Numbered from the stretch's first letter, positions 48,740-58,189 are shown. The stretch: 64,000 bases of DNA from G965215225 sp965215225 (GCA_965215225.1 OZ244039.1:1736001-1800000); one strand, 5' to 3'. Notes: generated from the sequence alone by a model not told the origin. Program-made: numbers and translations.

Positions 48740-50436
48740 AAAGAAATATCCTTCGTCGCTGCCAAGATTTTAGTAAGAGCCATTTCACCAGTGACCTGCC
48801 CAAACTAATAGAAAGGGTTCTCATAGGTCGCGACATATATAGTGATAAGGAAATAGACTTCAGCCTTGCTGGTCTGCCTTCCCCTACTTCTCCCAATGGA
48901 TTAAAAGATATAGACAAGGCGGCTGCTCTGCTTGCCGATGCTATCATTAATAAAACAAAGATTGTCATAGTCGCCGATTATGATGTTGATGGCGCTTGCT
49001 CGGCCACTTTGGCTATGAAGGTTTTAGCGAAGATGCAAGCGGAGAATCTAAGGCTCGTCATGCCATCTCGCGCTGATGATGGCTATGGACTTAGTGAGAA
49101 ACTGGCGCGCAAGGCTATTCTCCCCGAATTACCGGCTCTGGTGATGACAGTGGATAATGGTATTAAGAGTCATGCAGCTGTCCAACTAATCAAAGATGCC
49201 GGCTCACAGGTTCTTATCACAGATCATCACCAGGCGGGTGATAGTCTGCCGCCAGCCGATGCAATAGTTAATCCCAATCGATTGGACTGCTCCTTCCCAG
49301 CAGTTCATTTGGCTGGCGTGGGGGTATGCTTCTATCTCTTATGTCAGCTGCGTAATCACTTGGTTAAGAAGAACTACTTTCTCTTTCAAGGCATGCTTCC
49401 CCCTAAATTAGCAGATTTCTTGGATCTAGTAGCCTTAGGAACAATCGCTGATGTGGTGTCAATGGACCGAACCAATCGCATACTGACTGAGCAGGGCTTG
49501 CGCCGAATCAGAAGACGGAAGACCTCGGCCGGTATCCTGGCTTTAATTAAACAAAAGGACCTTGCCCAGCTTAGCACCGAGGATCTCGCTTTCGGTATCA
49601 TTCCCTGCCTCAACGCGGTAGGAAGACTAGGCAATATGGAACTAGCTGTTAAATGCCTCCTTGCTGAAACAGAAGAAGAAGCCAAAGAGCTGGCAAAAGA
49701 AATCTTTGCCTTGAATGAAAGGCGCAAAAAGATAGCAGCCCAAATGAGAGAAAGCGCAAGAGCACTAGCACAAGAGGATATGGAACAGCCAGCCCTTTGC
49801 CTTTATGATGAGAGCTGGCAACTAGGACTAATAGGCCCTCTGGCCGGCTCACTTAGAGACATGACGAATCGGCCGGTTATCCTATTTGCCAAGTCCCAAG
49901 CGGATATGCTAACTGGTTCAGGCAGATCCTTAGATGGCATATGCATGCATAGTTTGATACAACAGCTAGAACAAGAAAGACCGGGTCTCATCATAAGATT
50001 TGGCGGCCATAGTCGCGCGGTTGGCTTAACCATTGCCGCCAATCACTTTGACGAGTTTAAGAAGCTCTATCTTGGTCTGATTGGCAAAGCGCAAATACAC
50101 CAACCTGAATATCTCACTGACGGCGAACTCAGTCCTGAAGAACTAAATAGCCAGACCGCTAATTTGCTGGTTAATTTTGCCCCTTGGGGTAAGGACTTCC
50201 CCCCGCCTCTCTTTGATGGCGAATTCCAAATAGTCCATCAAAGCATAACACCCTCCCTGCATCTCAAACTTCAACTAAGATACCGGGATTTTGAACCGCT
50301 ACTCATCGGATTCAAGTTCCATCACGGCAACTATCCGCTTGACAACCAGCATATTAAACTAGTCTATCGTCTAGCCACCTATCCCCATTCAAATGATTCC
50401 TTCTATCTAAAAATAGAACATCTTCAACCTCTATGA
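48736..50436 (+). CDS. recJ: Single-stranded-DNA-specific exonuclease RecJ
   Basis: A 566-residue DHH-family 5'-3' exonuclease for recombination and mismatch repair. Motifs: IVADYDVDGACSATLA, TVDNGIKSH, ITDHHQAGD, VALGTIADVVSMD and, in the DHHA1 part, RFGGHSRAVGLTI. The frame opens seven codons earlier, but the ATG at 48736 overlaps the previous stop (ATGA) and is preferred. The next gene, rppH, also overlaps by ATGA, so the three genes are translationally coupled. Confidence 0.95.
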   Translation: MKRNILRRCQDFSKSHFTSDLPKLIERVLIGRDIYSDKEIDFSLAGLPSPTSPNGLKDIDKAAALLADAIINKTKIVIVADYDVDGACSATLAMKVLAKMQAENLRLVMPSRADDGYGLSEKLARKAILPELPALVMTVDNGIKSHAAVQLIKDAGSQVLITDHHQAGDSLPPADAIVNPNRLDCSFPAVHLAGVGVCFYLLCQLRNHLVKKNYFLFQGMLPPKLADFLDLVALGTIADVVSMDRTNRILTEQGLRRIRRRKTSAGILALIKQKDLAQLSTEDLAFGIIPCLNAVGRLGNMELAVKCLLAETEEEAKELAKEIFALNERRKKIAAQMRESARALAQEDMEQPALCLYDESWQLGLIGPLAGSLRDMTNRPVILFAKSQADMLTGSGRSLDGICMHSLIQQLEQERPGLIIRFGGHSRAVGLTIAANHFDEFKKLYLGLIGKAQIHQPEYLTDGELSPEELNSQTANLLVNFAPWGKDFPPPLFDGEFQIVHQSITPSLHLKLQLRYRDFEPLLIGFKFHHGNYPLDNQHIKLVYRLATYPHSNDSFYLKIEHLQPL

Positions 50437-50888
50437 GTTCCTATCGCCCATGTGTAGCAATGTTGATAATCCACCAAGGAAGGACTCTATTGTTTGAACG
50501 AAAAGACCTACCTAACAACTGGCAGTTTCCTCAGGGAGGTATTGAAAGCAACGAAACCCCCGAGCAGGCTATGAAAAGAGAACTAGAAGAAGAGATTGGC
50601 ATTTCAGCAGTCCGCATAATCGCAACCACCAAAGATTTTTTATACTATAGGATCCCCCCACAGTATCAACGCTCCCGCCAAAAATATATTGGCCAAAAGC
50701 AAAAATGGTTTCTCCTTGCTATGAATGAACCCTTAAGTTCCATTAAATTGGATGAAACAAGAGAATTTAGTAACTGGGCTAGGGTCTCCTATTGGCATCC
50801 TTTGACCCAAATAGTATCCTTTAAGCAAGAAGTCTATCGCCAGGCACTGGTTGAACTATTGCCCGCATCCCTCAAAGCTGGCATATGA
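50433..50888 (+). CDS. rppH: RNA pyrophosphohydrolase
   Basis: A 151-residue Nudix hydrolase that removes pyrophosphate from the 5' end of mRNA and triggers decay. YRPCVAMLIIHQGRTLLFER, NNWQFPQGGIESNETPEQA and RELEEEIG form the RppH-type Nudix box; QKQKWFLLAM matches the family. Overlaps recJ by four bases. Meets rsmD end to end on the other strand. Confidence 0.93.
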   Translation: MSSYRPCVAMLIIHQGRTLLFERKDLPNNWQFPQGGIESNETPEQAMKRELEEEIGISAVRIIATTKDFLYYRIPPQYQRSRQKYIGQKQKWFLLAMNEPLSSIKLDETREFSNWARVSYWHPLTQIVSFKQEVYRQALVELLPASLKAGI

Positions 50889-51479
50889 TTAGCTAGCCAA
50901 TTTCAATAGACCAAAATAGGTCTGCCCTCTTTTACTCTCTTTATGAAAAACAAACTGACTGGGTTCTAGTTTCGCCGCCCTCTTAGCATGGGTTTCATAA
51001 TAGATTAGGGTATTCTCATCAATCAGGGGTTGAGGCAAGTCTTTACTCATATAGAGCAGCTCTAAACTCTGGGTCAGATAGTCTAGACTATAGGGTGGGT
51101 CTATAAATATCAGGTCCATCTTATGATGCTCCTCGGCTCTTCTCAACCACTTGAAGGCATCAACACAGAAGATGGCTATTCTATCTTCTAATGATCTTTG
51201 GGCATCCCCCAGTGTTTTGAACTGCTTCGACAGATTTGAGCAGGTGCGCCGATTCTTTTCTATCAAATAGATTCTTTCAGCACCGCGCGACAATGCTTCC
51301 CATCCCAATATACCACTGCCAGCAAAGAGGTCCAAACAATAGCAGCCGCTCAAATCATTGCCTAACCAGTTGAAGAGAACATCTCTCACTATGGCCGCCG
51401 TGGGTCTTATAGGATGATTGCCATCAAACCATATTTTTTTCCGCTGCAGCATTCCCCCTTGAACCCGAACATAGGACAT
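50889..51479 (-). CDS. rsmD: 16S rRNA (guanine966-N2)-methyltransferase
   Basis: A 196-residue methyltransferase. RPTAAIVRDVLFNWL, the SAM site LDLFAGSGILGWEALSRGA and the catalytic DPPY (IFIDPPYSLDYL) are characteristic of RsmD. Ends adjacent to the rppH stop on the opposite strand. Confidence 0.94.
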   Translation of the reverse strand: MSYVRVQGGMLQRKKIWFDGNHPIRPTAAIVRDVLFNWLGNDLSGCYCLDLFAGSGILGWEALSRGAERIYLIEKNRRTCSNLSKQFKTLGDAQRSLEDRIAIFCVDAFKWLRRAEEHHKMDLIFIDPPYSLDYLTQSLELLYMSKDLPQPLIDENTLIYYETHAKRAAKLEPSQFVFHKESKRGQTYFGLLKLAS

Positions 51480-51546
51480 GGATTTATATGTTCATATTGG
51501 AAATGCCCGGCTAGCAGCCTTCACACACAAACCATAGAACCATAGG

Positions 51547-51574
51547 TTAAACAGAAAACCGGCATTACGCCGGT
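51547..51574 (-). terminator. Intrinsic terminator of the pal-like genes
   Basis: On the minus strand ACCGGC-GTAAT-GCCGGT is followed by TTTTCTGTTT, about 50 bases after the stop of the Pal-like gene at 51626. It fits a rho-independent terminator, although the stem has only six pairs. Confidence 0.65.
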
Positions 51575-51625
51575 CTTCCTATCCTGGTCATGAAAGCTGC
51601 TTTAATATGTCAATATATCAATATA

Positions 51626-52201
51626 CTAATATATCACCACAGCTCGCCTATTTTTAGCCCAGGCTTCCTCATTCGCTGCTGGATCAACTGGATCCCACTC
51701 TCCATAGCTCACTGTCTCTATGCTATCAGCTGGGATACCCTGCACTCTTAAATAGCGACTCACGGCCTCAGCCCGTCTTTGACCCAAAGCATCATTGTAT
51801 TCAGCTGAGCCTCTTTCATCACAATGTCCCTCAATAATGACAAACACACTGGGATCGGCTGCTATGGCTTGTTTGATTACTTCAGCATGCTGATCCAGAG
51901 CAATATAGGCTTGAGGCATGATAGTGGACTTATCAAAATCAAAGTAGAAAACACTATCAATATCAGGCACTACTGGTTCTAGCGGCACTGGATTTGGAAT
52001 AAGAACGGCTATAGGCTCTATATCAGGAACCTCAGGTTCTTCAACTACAGGCTCTGGCTCAGGCTCTGGCTCCACTACGGCAACAGGCTCTGGCTCAGGC
52101 TCTGGCTGATCTGGTTCTTCCACTTGTTGTGGCGTAGTTCCGCAAGCAACAAGAAAGAATAACGAGAACAACAGAACATAAAAAGAATATATTTTTTTCA
52201 T
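51626..52201 (-). CDS. pal: Pal-type OmpA-family lipoprotein 1
   Basis: A 191-residue peptidoglycan-associated lipoprotein. Signal with lipobox LVAC (Cys20), a Pro-Glu repeat linker (EPEPEPV), then an OmpA-C domain from about residue 80: SVFYFDFDKSTIMPQA, IIEGHCDERGSAEYNDALGQRRAEAV and SYGEWDPVDP. The Asp/Arg pair that holds DAP is in the ERGSAEYN and GQRRAE segments. Pal links the outer membrane to the cell wall. No tolQRAB or cpoB gene is near, so assignment as the true Pal over its neighbour rests on the HCDERGS motif. Confidence 0.82.
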   Translation of the reverse strand: MKKIYSFYVLLFSLFFLVACGTTPQQVEEPDQPEPEPEPVAVVEPEPEPEPVVEEPEVPDIEPIAVLIPNPVPLEPVVPDIDSVFYFDFDKSTIMPQAYIALDQHAEVIKQAIAADPSVFVIIEGHCDERGSAEYNDALGQRRAEAVSRYLRVQGIPADSIETVSYGEWDPVDPAANEEAWAKNRRAVVIY

Positions 52202-52320
52202 GGATTACTCCTCATAATTCACATCTATAACATTAATTTATCATCTACACTAGGCAGATAACTATTATTATAAGGAATTTTGACAAAAAATAAAGTTTTT
52301 TTGCCAAAAAAACACATAAA

Positions 52321-52974
52321 TTAATAGTTTATTTCTACCCTTCTATTCTCCTGCCAGGCTATCTCACCAGACCCTGAACTGGCTGGACGAGTTTCACCAT
52401 AGCTTATTGATTCAAGTTGTGTAGCTGCAATCCCTTGTAATATCATATAACGAGTGACACTATCTGCCCTTCTTTGTCCTAGCGCCAGATTATACTCATT
52501 ACTGCCCCTCTCATCTGTATGTCCCTCAACCCGAATATTAAGAATCTCATTAGTCAGCGCTAATTCATCCTTAATATCGGCAATAATCCGGTCCAGCGTT
52601 GTCCGTCCATCTAGAGCCAAGAATGCACTATCAAAATCAAAATAAATGACTATTCGTGACTCTCTATTCCTACCTAGATAACTACTAATCACACTTTGCT
52701 CAGCCGCCCTGATAAATGGATCATCAAAATCTTCAAAATCATCCAGCGTCTCTACTTCTTCTTCGCTCACTGGGGTTGCTGATTCTTCTATGATAGTTAC
52801 CAATCCTTCTTCCTCAACATCTGCCTCTTCACTAACTTCTTCAACAGCATCTGCAGAATCTGGAGAATCTGGAGATCCTGGAGATTCTGAAGGAGTAGAG
52901 GCACAGGAAACATATAGGGTGGAAATTCCTATAACCAACACCAGCTTGATAAATAAATCATCAATCATAAGCAT
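52321..52974 (-). CDS. Pal-type OmpA-family lipoprotein 2
   Basis: A 217-residue paralogue just upstream of the first Pal gene. Lipobox YVSC (Cys24), a Ser/Pro/Asp-rich start and an acidic linker (EEVSEEADVEEEG), then an OmpA-C domain: IVIYFDFDSAFLALDG, VEGHTDERGSNEYNLALGQRRAD, SYGETRPASS. The acidic linker contrasts with the Pro-Glu linker of its neighbour. Peptidoglycan binding is likely; the division of labour between the two is unknown. It has its own promoter. Confidence 0.8.
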   Translation of the reverse strand: MLMIDDLFIKLVLVIGISTLYVSCASTPSESPGSPDSPDSADAVEEVSEEADVEEEGLVTIIEESATPVSEEEVETLDDFEDFDDPFIRAAEQSVISSYLGRNRESRIVIYFDFDSAFLALDGRTTLDRIIADIKDELALTNEILNIRVEGHTDERGSNEYNLALGQRRADSVTRYMILQGIAATQLESISYGETRPASSGSGEIAWQENRRVEINY

Positions 52975-52987
52975 TATTCTATATTAA

Positions 52988-53016
52988 ATATTATTACACG
53001 AAGCCTTAACTTTCAA
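52988..53016 (-). promoter_or_regulatory. Promoter of the two pal-like genes
   Basis: On the minus strand TTGAAA (53016-53011), 17 bases, TAATAT (52993-52988), about 13 bases before the ATG region of the gene at 52974. Good -35, fair -10. Confidence 0.5.
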
Positions 53017-53124
53017 CAGCTTTCTACAAAGAATTATATAGATAACTTAGCAAAATACCAGCAAAATAGAATAGATTATTTGGCAAATTCCTATATCCAA
53101 CTCTCATAAATTTCGCTTATAGAA

Positions 53125-53279
53125 TTCAGTCAAAGCAAGTCATCAGCTGTCAGTTGTCAATTTAAGGAGGGAAGCGGCTCTTCTAAACATCAACAAATCA
53201 AACAAAGAACTAAGTTGTCAGTTTAAGGAGGGAAGCAGCTCTTCTAAACAGAAGCTGGCCCAAGCCAATACTAGCGTCA
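53125..53279 (-). repeat. Two terminal-motif copies downstream of lipoprotein 4
   Basis: On the minus strand two segments with TTTAGAAGAGC(T/C)GCTTCCCTCCTTAAA lie after the stop of lipoprotein 4 (near 53155-53185 and 53218-53250). They echo the 3' coding end of this gene family (TTTAGACGAGCTG in lipoprotein 1), as the 66-bp repeats do elsewhere. This is an incipient or degenerate form of the same array. Confidence 0.6.
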
Positions 53280-55514
53280 TCAGTTTGTGGGGGAAAGCAG
53301 CTGGTCTAAATGGGCTTGGTTTAGTTGGGGTTTGCCATTAACCAAAGACCACCAGCTACGCCATTCAACAGGAGTGATGGGAGTGCAGCGAATGGCGGGA
53401 TATTGACTTGAAGTGCCGAAATCCCAGATAAGATTGTCAATGGTTTGTTCATTCCCTGTTATGTTCCCACTATGATCCCTATCACACCAGACCGCCAATG
53501 GCTCGTCCTCTCCAGCAGCAAATATATCTGTGTCATCAACCCAAGCGGCATAAATATCTGTATAGCCAGTTGGACCGCGAAGATCACTAGTGGGCTTCGG
53601 GTCACCAGGGTTGTCACTATTTCTATTACTAGTATCACTGTCCCAATAGGAAGCAACTCCCTCCCCCTTTCCGTCCCCAGCCAGCATTCTAGTATCACTG
53701 CCTGAGACCACATAAGAATAAGCAACCTTGCCATCGTCAAAATCTCCCATCAGACCGCCTACACGAAAACTAGATCCGCTCACCTCACCTACCACAACCG
53801 AAGAAGAATAAATCCGAACATCTCCATGAGCCCCTTCCCCCATCAGACCACCGGTAATACCGCTCGTCGTATGAATCCTCTCCACCACAACCGAAGAAGA
53901 AAATACCTGAGCAAAAAGACCTTCCCCCGCCAAACCGCCTACACGAACATTCCCGTTCACCTCCCCTACCACAACCGAAGAAGAATGAATCCGAGCTGAT
54001 CGTCCCTCCCCTATTAAACCACCTACATAATTACGAGAACTTATGCCTGCTGTATTACCTTCCCCTCTCACCTCAGCTGCCACTACCGAAGAAGAATGAA
54101 TCCAAGCTCTTGAACCCCACCCCACTAAACCTCCTATACCAGCAAGACCTCTAATCTCCTTCATCACAACCGAAGAAGAAACAATCCGAGCCGATACACC
54201 ATACCCCACCAGACCACCCACCCTAAACCTACCTATCACTGTCTCGCCACGAAGAGTCAGATTGCGAATCTCCGAACCTTCGGCTATATAGCCAAACAAA
54301 CCCACACAATCCTCATCTGAACGACTAATATTCAAATCACTAATCGTCCAGCCATTGCCTTCAAAAATACTATTAAAAGCAGCTCCCTGACATCCATCGG
54401 TACCACTATCTGTATCATTCCCTAAGGGCCGCCAGCCTTTGCCGCCATCAGCATTCGCATAGTCAGCAAGACTGATATCCGCAACCAGCTCATAGCCAGA
54501 ACAAGAAGTGATGTCATTGCCATCACCACAGCCAGTGGTGCTAAACATCCCATCTGCTGATAATTTTTGCCCACTGCCATTCAGAGCATGCCTCACTGCA
54601 TCCAATTCCTCGTGTGTGCCTATCTCTATCAACCCATCCCCATCAACATCTATGTCCACTCCATCCATTGCCCCATCATTATCGCAATCAGGATTTAATA
54701 TACACCCAGTTATCTCATCCTCATCCCCCGCTCCATCATTATCACAATCAGCTTCTATGACGCAATTTGCCGCTACTTCATCTATATCTCTGATAGTGTC
54801 CCCATCACAATCCGCCAACAGCGAACAACGCACATTATTTGAATTCCTTTGCTGCTCTATCGAATCATTATCCGCCAACCCATCATCATCACAATCCTCA
54901 TATAAGCGACACTCCCTTTCACCAACCATCCCCTCCATCAAATCTAGAATATTATCATTATCATCATCCTCATCCACACTATCCGCTCGCCTATCTCCAT
55001 CCGTATCCAGCCCTGGCCGAATGCCGCCCTTGTTATAATCTTCCTCATTCTCAGCCCAAACAAAAGCTATCTTCACCTCCTGTTGTCGTCCATCATCAAG
55101 TGTCCCTATAATCCGAAAGGTGTAATTGGATTGATCATCTAGTCCGCGAAAATTATAGCTGCCATCACTAAATTCGTTTATGTTGATATCTTCATCTACA
55201 TATTTAGTTCCGCTGACAGCCGTGATATTCAAAGAAACGATATCGCCAAAGTCCGATTGGTTGCCTATTTCAAAACCGCCGGATATGGGAGCAAAAGTGA
55301 GTTTTACTTCAAAGGCTCCGGGAGAGATGCTCCCGCCACTTGAACTGCTCCCGCCGCCAGCACAAGCAGTAAGAACTAAGAAGCCAGCTCCAATCAAAAA
55401 GGAAAGAAGTCCTCGCCTCACACCAGCTAAAGTGAAAGGCTTATTAGAAGACAAGAAGCCTTTTGCTTGCCCATCAATAGGGGGAGTATGAAGTTTTGTT
55501 GTGTTCATATTCAT
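53280..55514 (-). CDS. Large GLUG/TSP3-repeat surface lipoprotein 4
   Basis: A 744-residue paralogue located 11 kb from the other three. Lipobox VLTAC (Cys51); its signal region differs from the others. The N-terminal domain (VKLTFAPISGGFEIGNQSDF to FVWAENEEDYN) is close to that of lipoprotein 2; the Asp-rich calcium-type repeats (DCDNDGAGDEDEITGC) resemble lipoprotein 3. About seven GLUG-like repeats (GGLIGEGRSARIHSSSVV) precede the shared C-terminal domain, which here ends LDQLLSPTN. No long 66-bp array lies behind it. Confidence 0.72.
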   Translation of the reverse strand: MNMNTTKLHTPPIDGQAKGFLSSNKPFTLAGVRRGLLSFLIGAGFLVLTACAGGGSSSSGGSISPGAFEVKLTFAPISGGFEIGNQSDFGDIVSLNITAVSGTKYVDEDININEFSDGSYNFRGLDDQSNYTFRIIGTLDDGRQQEVKIAFVWAENEEDYNKGGIRPGLDTDGDRRADSVDEDDDNDNILDLMEGMVGERECRLYEDCDDDGLADNDSIEQQRNSNNVRCSLLADCDGDTIRDIDEVAANCVIEADCDNDGAGDEDEITGCILNPDCDNDGAMDGVDIDVDGDGLIEIGTHEELDAVRHALNGSGQKLSADGMFSTTGCGDGNDITSCSGYELVADISLADYANADGGKGWRPLGNDTDSGTDGCQGAAFNSIFEGNGWTISDLNISRSDEDCVGLFGYIAEGSEIRNLTLRGETVIGRFRVGGLVGYGVSARIVSSSVVMKEIRGLAGIGGLVGWGSRAWIHSSSVVAAEVRGEGNTAGISSRNYVGGLIGEGRSARIHSSSVVVGEVNGNVRVGGLAGEGLFAQVFSSSVVVERIHTTSGITGGLMGEGAHGDVRIYSSSVVVGEVSGSSFRVGGLMGDFDDGKVAYSYVVSGSDTRMLAGDGKGEGVASYWDSDTSNRNSDNPGDPKPTSDLRGPTGYTDIYAAWVDDTDIFAAGEDEPLAVWCDRDHSGNITGNEQTIDNLIWDFGTSSQYPAIRCTPITPVEWRSWWSLVNGKPQLNQAHLDQLLSPTN

Positions 55515-55569
55515 ATTATATTCATATCAGTTGAATATCACTTTTTAGCTTTGCTATAACTTCTACCTA

Positions 55570-55598
55570 CTTATATATGCGGTTATATTTTCTTTCAA
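55570..55598 (-). promoter_or_regulatory. Promoter of lipoprotein 4
   Basis: On the minus strand TTGAAA (55598-55593), 17 bases, TATAAG (55575-55570), about 55 bases before the ATG at 55514. Both hexamers match the sigma-70 consensus at five of six positions. It differs from the promoters of lipoproteins 1 and 2. Confidence 0.6.
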
Positions 55599-55663
55599 GG
55601 AAATTTTAATCTGTTATTCTGGTATTATATCCATACTTCTATTCATTATACATAAAAAGTCTG

Positions 55664-55691
55664 TTGCCTAAGCTGGCTTTTCTTATATAAT
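55664..55691 (+). promoter_or_regulatory. Promoter of the murB-mutT-hemE operon
   Basis: TTGCCT (55664-55669), 16 bases, perfect TATAAT (55686-55691), about 20 bases before the murB ATG. It implies a short 5' leader of about 13 bases without a clear ribosome site. Confidence 0.6.
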
Positions 55692-55711
55692 TCTCATTAA
55701 AACAAGTCCAA

Positions 55712-56743
55712 ATGCCAACTCCTCTCGTTAAAGATTTTCCACTTGACCAGCTTAATAGTTTCAAGCTGCCCTGTCAAGCAGCCTACTATATGGCGGCTAG
55801 AACAAACCAGGACATTTTTCAAGGGCTAGAATATGCAGCAAAGAAGGGGCTGGGTGTGGTCCCTATGGGAGAAGGAACAAACATCATTGTCTCACCATTC
55901 TTAGCCGCCCTATGTCTTCATATACAGACCAAGAAGATAGAGCTATTAGAAGAAGGGCAGCAGCAGGTGTTGTTAAGGGTGAGTGCAGGTGAGAATTGGC
56001 ATAGACTAGTGGATTACACCCTAGGACAGGGCTACTTTGGGTTAGAAAATTTGGCGCTCATTCCAGGCAATGTGGGCGCAGCGCCCATGCAAAACATTGG
56101 CGCCTATGGTAGAGAAGTAAAGGATTTTATTGACTCGGTGGGTGCAATAGAAATCGCAAGTGGTAAGTTTCATAATTTTCGCTCGACTGAGTGTGGCTTT
56201 TCTTACAGATCAAGCAACTTCAAAACCAAATGGCGAGACAAGTATATTGTGGCTCAGGTCATTTTTCGTCTGAATAAACTAGCCGATACCAATACCAGCT
56301 ATGAGAGCCTCAAGGCAGAACTAGAACAAGGCAAGATAGTAGCCCCCCAGCCACGCGATATTTTTAATGCGGTTTGTAAGCTAAGAAGATCGAAGATTCC
56401 TACTTATATAGGTAATGTGGGTATAGGTAATGTCGGCAGTTTCTTTCACAACCCCACCATCAGCTCAGCTCATTTTGCCAAACTAAAAGAAGAGCTCCCC
56501 CAGCTAAAAGGCTTTGATTTAGGAGAAGGGAAGGTGAGAGTTGCGGCTGGTTCTCTTATTGAAGCAGGTGGCTGGAAAGGATATGAGGATGAGAATGTGG
56601 CTGTCTATCACAAGCATGCTCTTTGCTTGATAAATAGGGGCAGGGCAAGCCAGCAAGATGTGATGACACTAGCCAATAAGATAATTGCCGATATCAAGGA
56701 AAGGTTTGATATATCCTTAGCCATCGAACCAAGAATTTACTAG
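55712..56743 (+). CDS. murB: UDP-N-acetylenolpyruvoylglucosamine reductase
   Basis: A 343-residue type I MurB, the FAD enzyme that makes UDP-MurNAc. NSFKLPCQAAYYM start, VVPMGEGTNIIVS FAD loop, IPGNVGAAPMQNIGAYG, the Tyr loop CGFSYRSSNFK and the catalytic region NVGSFFHNP followed by the final Glu in LAIEPRIY are visible. It is followed by mutT after 12 bases. Confidence 0.95.
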   Translation: MPTPLVKDFPLDQLNSFKLPCQAAYYMAARTNQDIFQGLEYAAKKGLGVVPMGEGTNIIVSPFLAALCLHIQTKKIELLEEGQQQVLLRVSAGENWHRLVDYTLGQGYFGLENLALIPGNVGAAPMQNIGAYGREVKDFIDSVGAIEIASGKFHNFRSTECGFSYRSSNFKTKWRDKYIVAQVIFRLNKLADTNTSYESLKAELEQGKIVAPQPRDIFNAVCKLRRSKIPTYIGNVGIGNVGSFFHNPTISSAHFAKLKEELPQLKGFDLGEGKVRVAAGSLIEAGGWKGYEDENVAVYHKHALCLINRGRASQQDVMTLANKIIADIKERFDISLAIEPRIY

Positions 56744-56755
56744 TTTATTTTTCAG

Positions 56756-57148
56756 ATGAGCAAGAAGATTGTGGTAGCCATTATTGAGAAGGACTCTTCC
56801 CTATTGGTTTGTCAGCGCCTCAACAGCAAGCACATGGCAGGCTATTGGGAATTCCCCGGCGGCAAAAAGGAAAAGGACGAGACTAGCTTGGCTGCTCTTA
56901 AGCGGGAACTAAATGAAGAACTGGGGATAGAAGTGATAGAAGCGGATTTTCTTGTCCATCACTACTATGAATATAGCCATAAGTTTGTCCTGTTAGAAGT
57001 ATGGCAAGTGAAAAGCTATAAAGGATCTCCCTATGGGAAAGAACAACAGGCTATAAAGTGGTGTCCCGTCTCCCAGCTCTTTGAACTAAATTTCCTTCCC
57101 GCCAACCTGCCTCTCATCCACTTCATAAAGCACTATCTAGGCCTATGA
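56756..57148 (+). CDS. mutT: MutT-type 8-oxo-dGTP diphosphatase
   Basis: A 130-residue Nudix enzyme that cleans oxidised GTP from the nucleotide pool. GYWEFPGGKKEKDETSLAA and RELNEELGI form a complete Nudix box, and the N-terminal KKIVVAIIEKDSSLLVCQR fits MutT. It lies between murB and hemE with 12- and 13-base spacers, likely one operon. Confidence 0.9.
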   Translation: MSKKIVVAIIEKDSSLLVCQRLNSKHMAGYWEFPGGKKEKDETSLAALKRELNEELGIEVIEADFLVHHYYEYSHKFVLLEVWQVKSYKGSPYGKEQQAIKWCPVSQLFELNFLPANLPLIHFIKHYLGL

Positions 57149-57161
57149 ATAAATTGAATAA

Positions 57162-58187
57162 ATGAATAACAGAATCCTGCGCGTCCTTAACAAGCAACAA
57201 CCAGACTGCACTCCTATATGGATAATGAGGCAGGCTGGTCGTTATCTACCAGAATACCAAGCATTAAGAAAACAGGCAGGTAGTTTTAAGCAGCTTTATC
57301 AGCTGCCGGAACTAGCCAGTCAGGCGACTCTGCTACCTATAAACCGATTTGATTTAGACGCAGCTATCATTTTCAGCGACATACTCATAGTATTAGAGGC
57401 GTTGGGATTGGAAGTCAATTTTGACTCCCAAGGACCCCAGCTAGCAAAACCCGTTCGTAAGGAAGGGGATCTGCTCCAACTTAGAACCGAGGAGAGTGAA
57501 GCAAAGTTTGATTATCTTAGCCAAACCATAGGTCTAGTAAAGAGAGAATTGAAAGTGCCCTTAATAGGATTTGTTGGCAGTCCTTGGACGCTGGCAGTCT
57601 ATGCAGTTGAGGGTCAGGGTAGCAAGACCTTCCTTCATATTCGTAAAATGCTCTATCAATCGCCTCAGCTACTTCATAGGCTATTGGCTAGGCTGACTGC
57701 TGAGATTACTGCCCTTGCTCTGCTCCAGCTGAAACAAGGTGCTGATATCATCCAGATCTTTGATTCTTGGGCAGGTCTGCTGTCCCCTCATTATTACCAA
57801 GATTTCTCTCTCTCTTATAGCCAAGAGATCATTAAGGCTATTAGAGCGAGGACTCAAAAGCCCGTCATCCTTTATACCAAAGGCTGTCCGCTACCCCCAG
57901 CCTCCTTGGCTTCCTGTGGTGCCGATGGGCTTGGACTGGATTGGCAAGTCAATCTTCATCAGGCATTTGATCAGTTAAAAGACAGCATAGTCCTTCAAGG
58001 CAATCTAGACCCTGCCGCCCTATATGGTGATGAAGAGTCTCTCAGTCAAGAGGTCAATAGGATATTTGCCGCTCGCCCTTCTGGTTGTCACCATATATTT
58101 AATCTAGGCCATGGAATCTACCCAGATACTCCACCCGCCAAGGTGGCTCAGCTGATTGAGCTGGTTCATGGTCTAGGTAAAGCCTAA
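57162..58187 (+). CDS. hemE: Uroporphyrinogen decarboxylase
   Basis: A 341-residue heme-pathway enzyme that converts uroporphyrinogen III to coproporphyrinogen III. PIWIMRQAGRYLPEYQALR, FSDILIVLEALGLEV, FVGSPWTLAVYAVEGQGS and the C-terminal FNLGHGIYPDTPP are diagnostic. Slightly shorter than the E. coli enzyme. Convergent with dxs. Confidence 0.96.
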   Translation: MNNRILRVLNKQQPDCTPIWIMRQAGRYLPEYQALRKQAGSFKQLYQLPELASQATLLPINRFDLDAAIIFSDILIVLEALGLEVNFDSQGPQLAKPVRKEGDLLQLRTEESEAKFDYLSQTIGLVKRELKVPLIGFVGSPWTLAVYAVEGQGSKTFLHIRKMLYQSPQLLHRLLARLTAEITALALLQLKQGADIIQIFDSWAGLLSPHYYQDFSLSYSQEIIKAIRARTQKPVILYTKGCPLPPASLASCGADGLGLDWQVNLHQAFDQLKDSIVLQGNLDPAALYGDEESLSQEVNRIFAARPSGCHHIFNLGHGIYPDTPPAKVAQLIELVHGLGKA

Positions 58188-58189
58188 GG

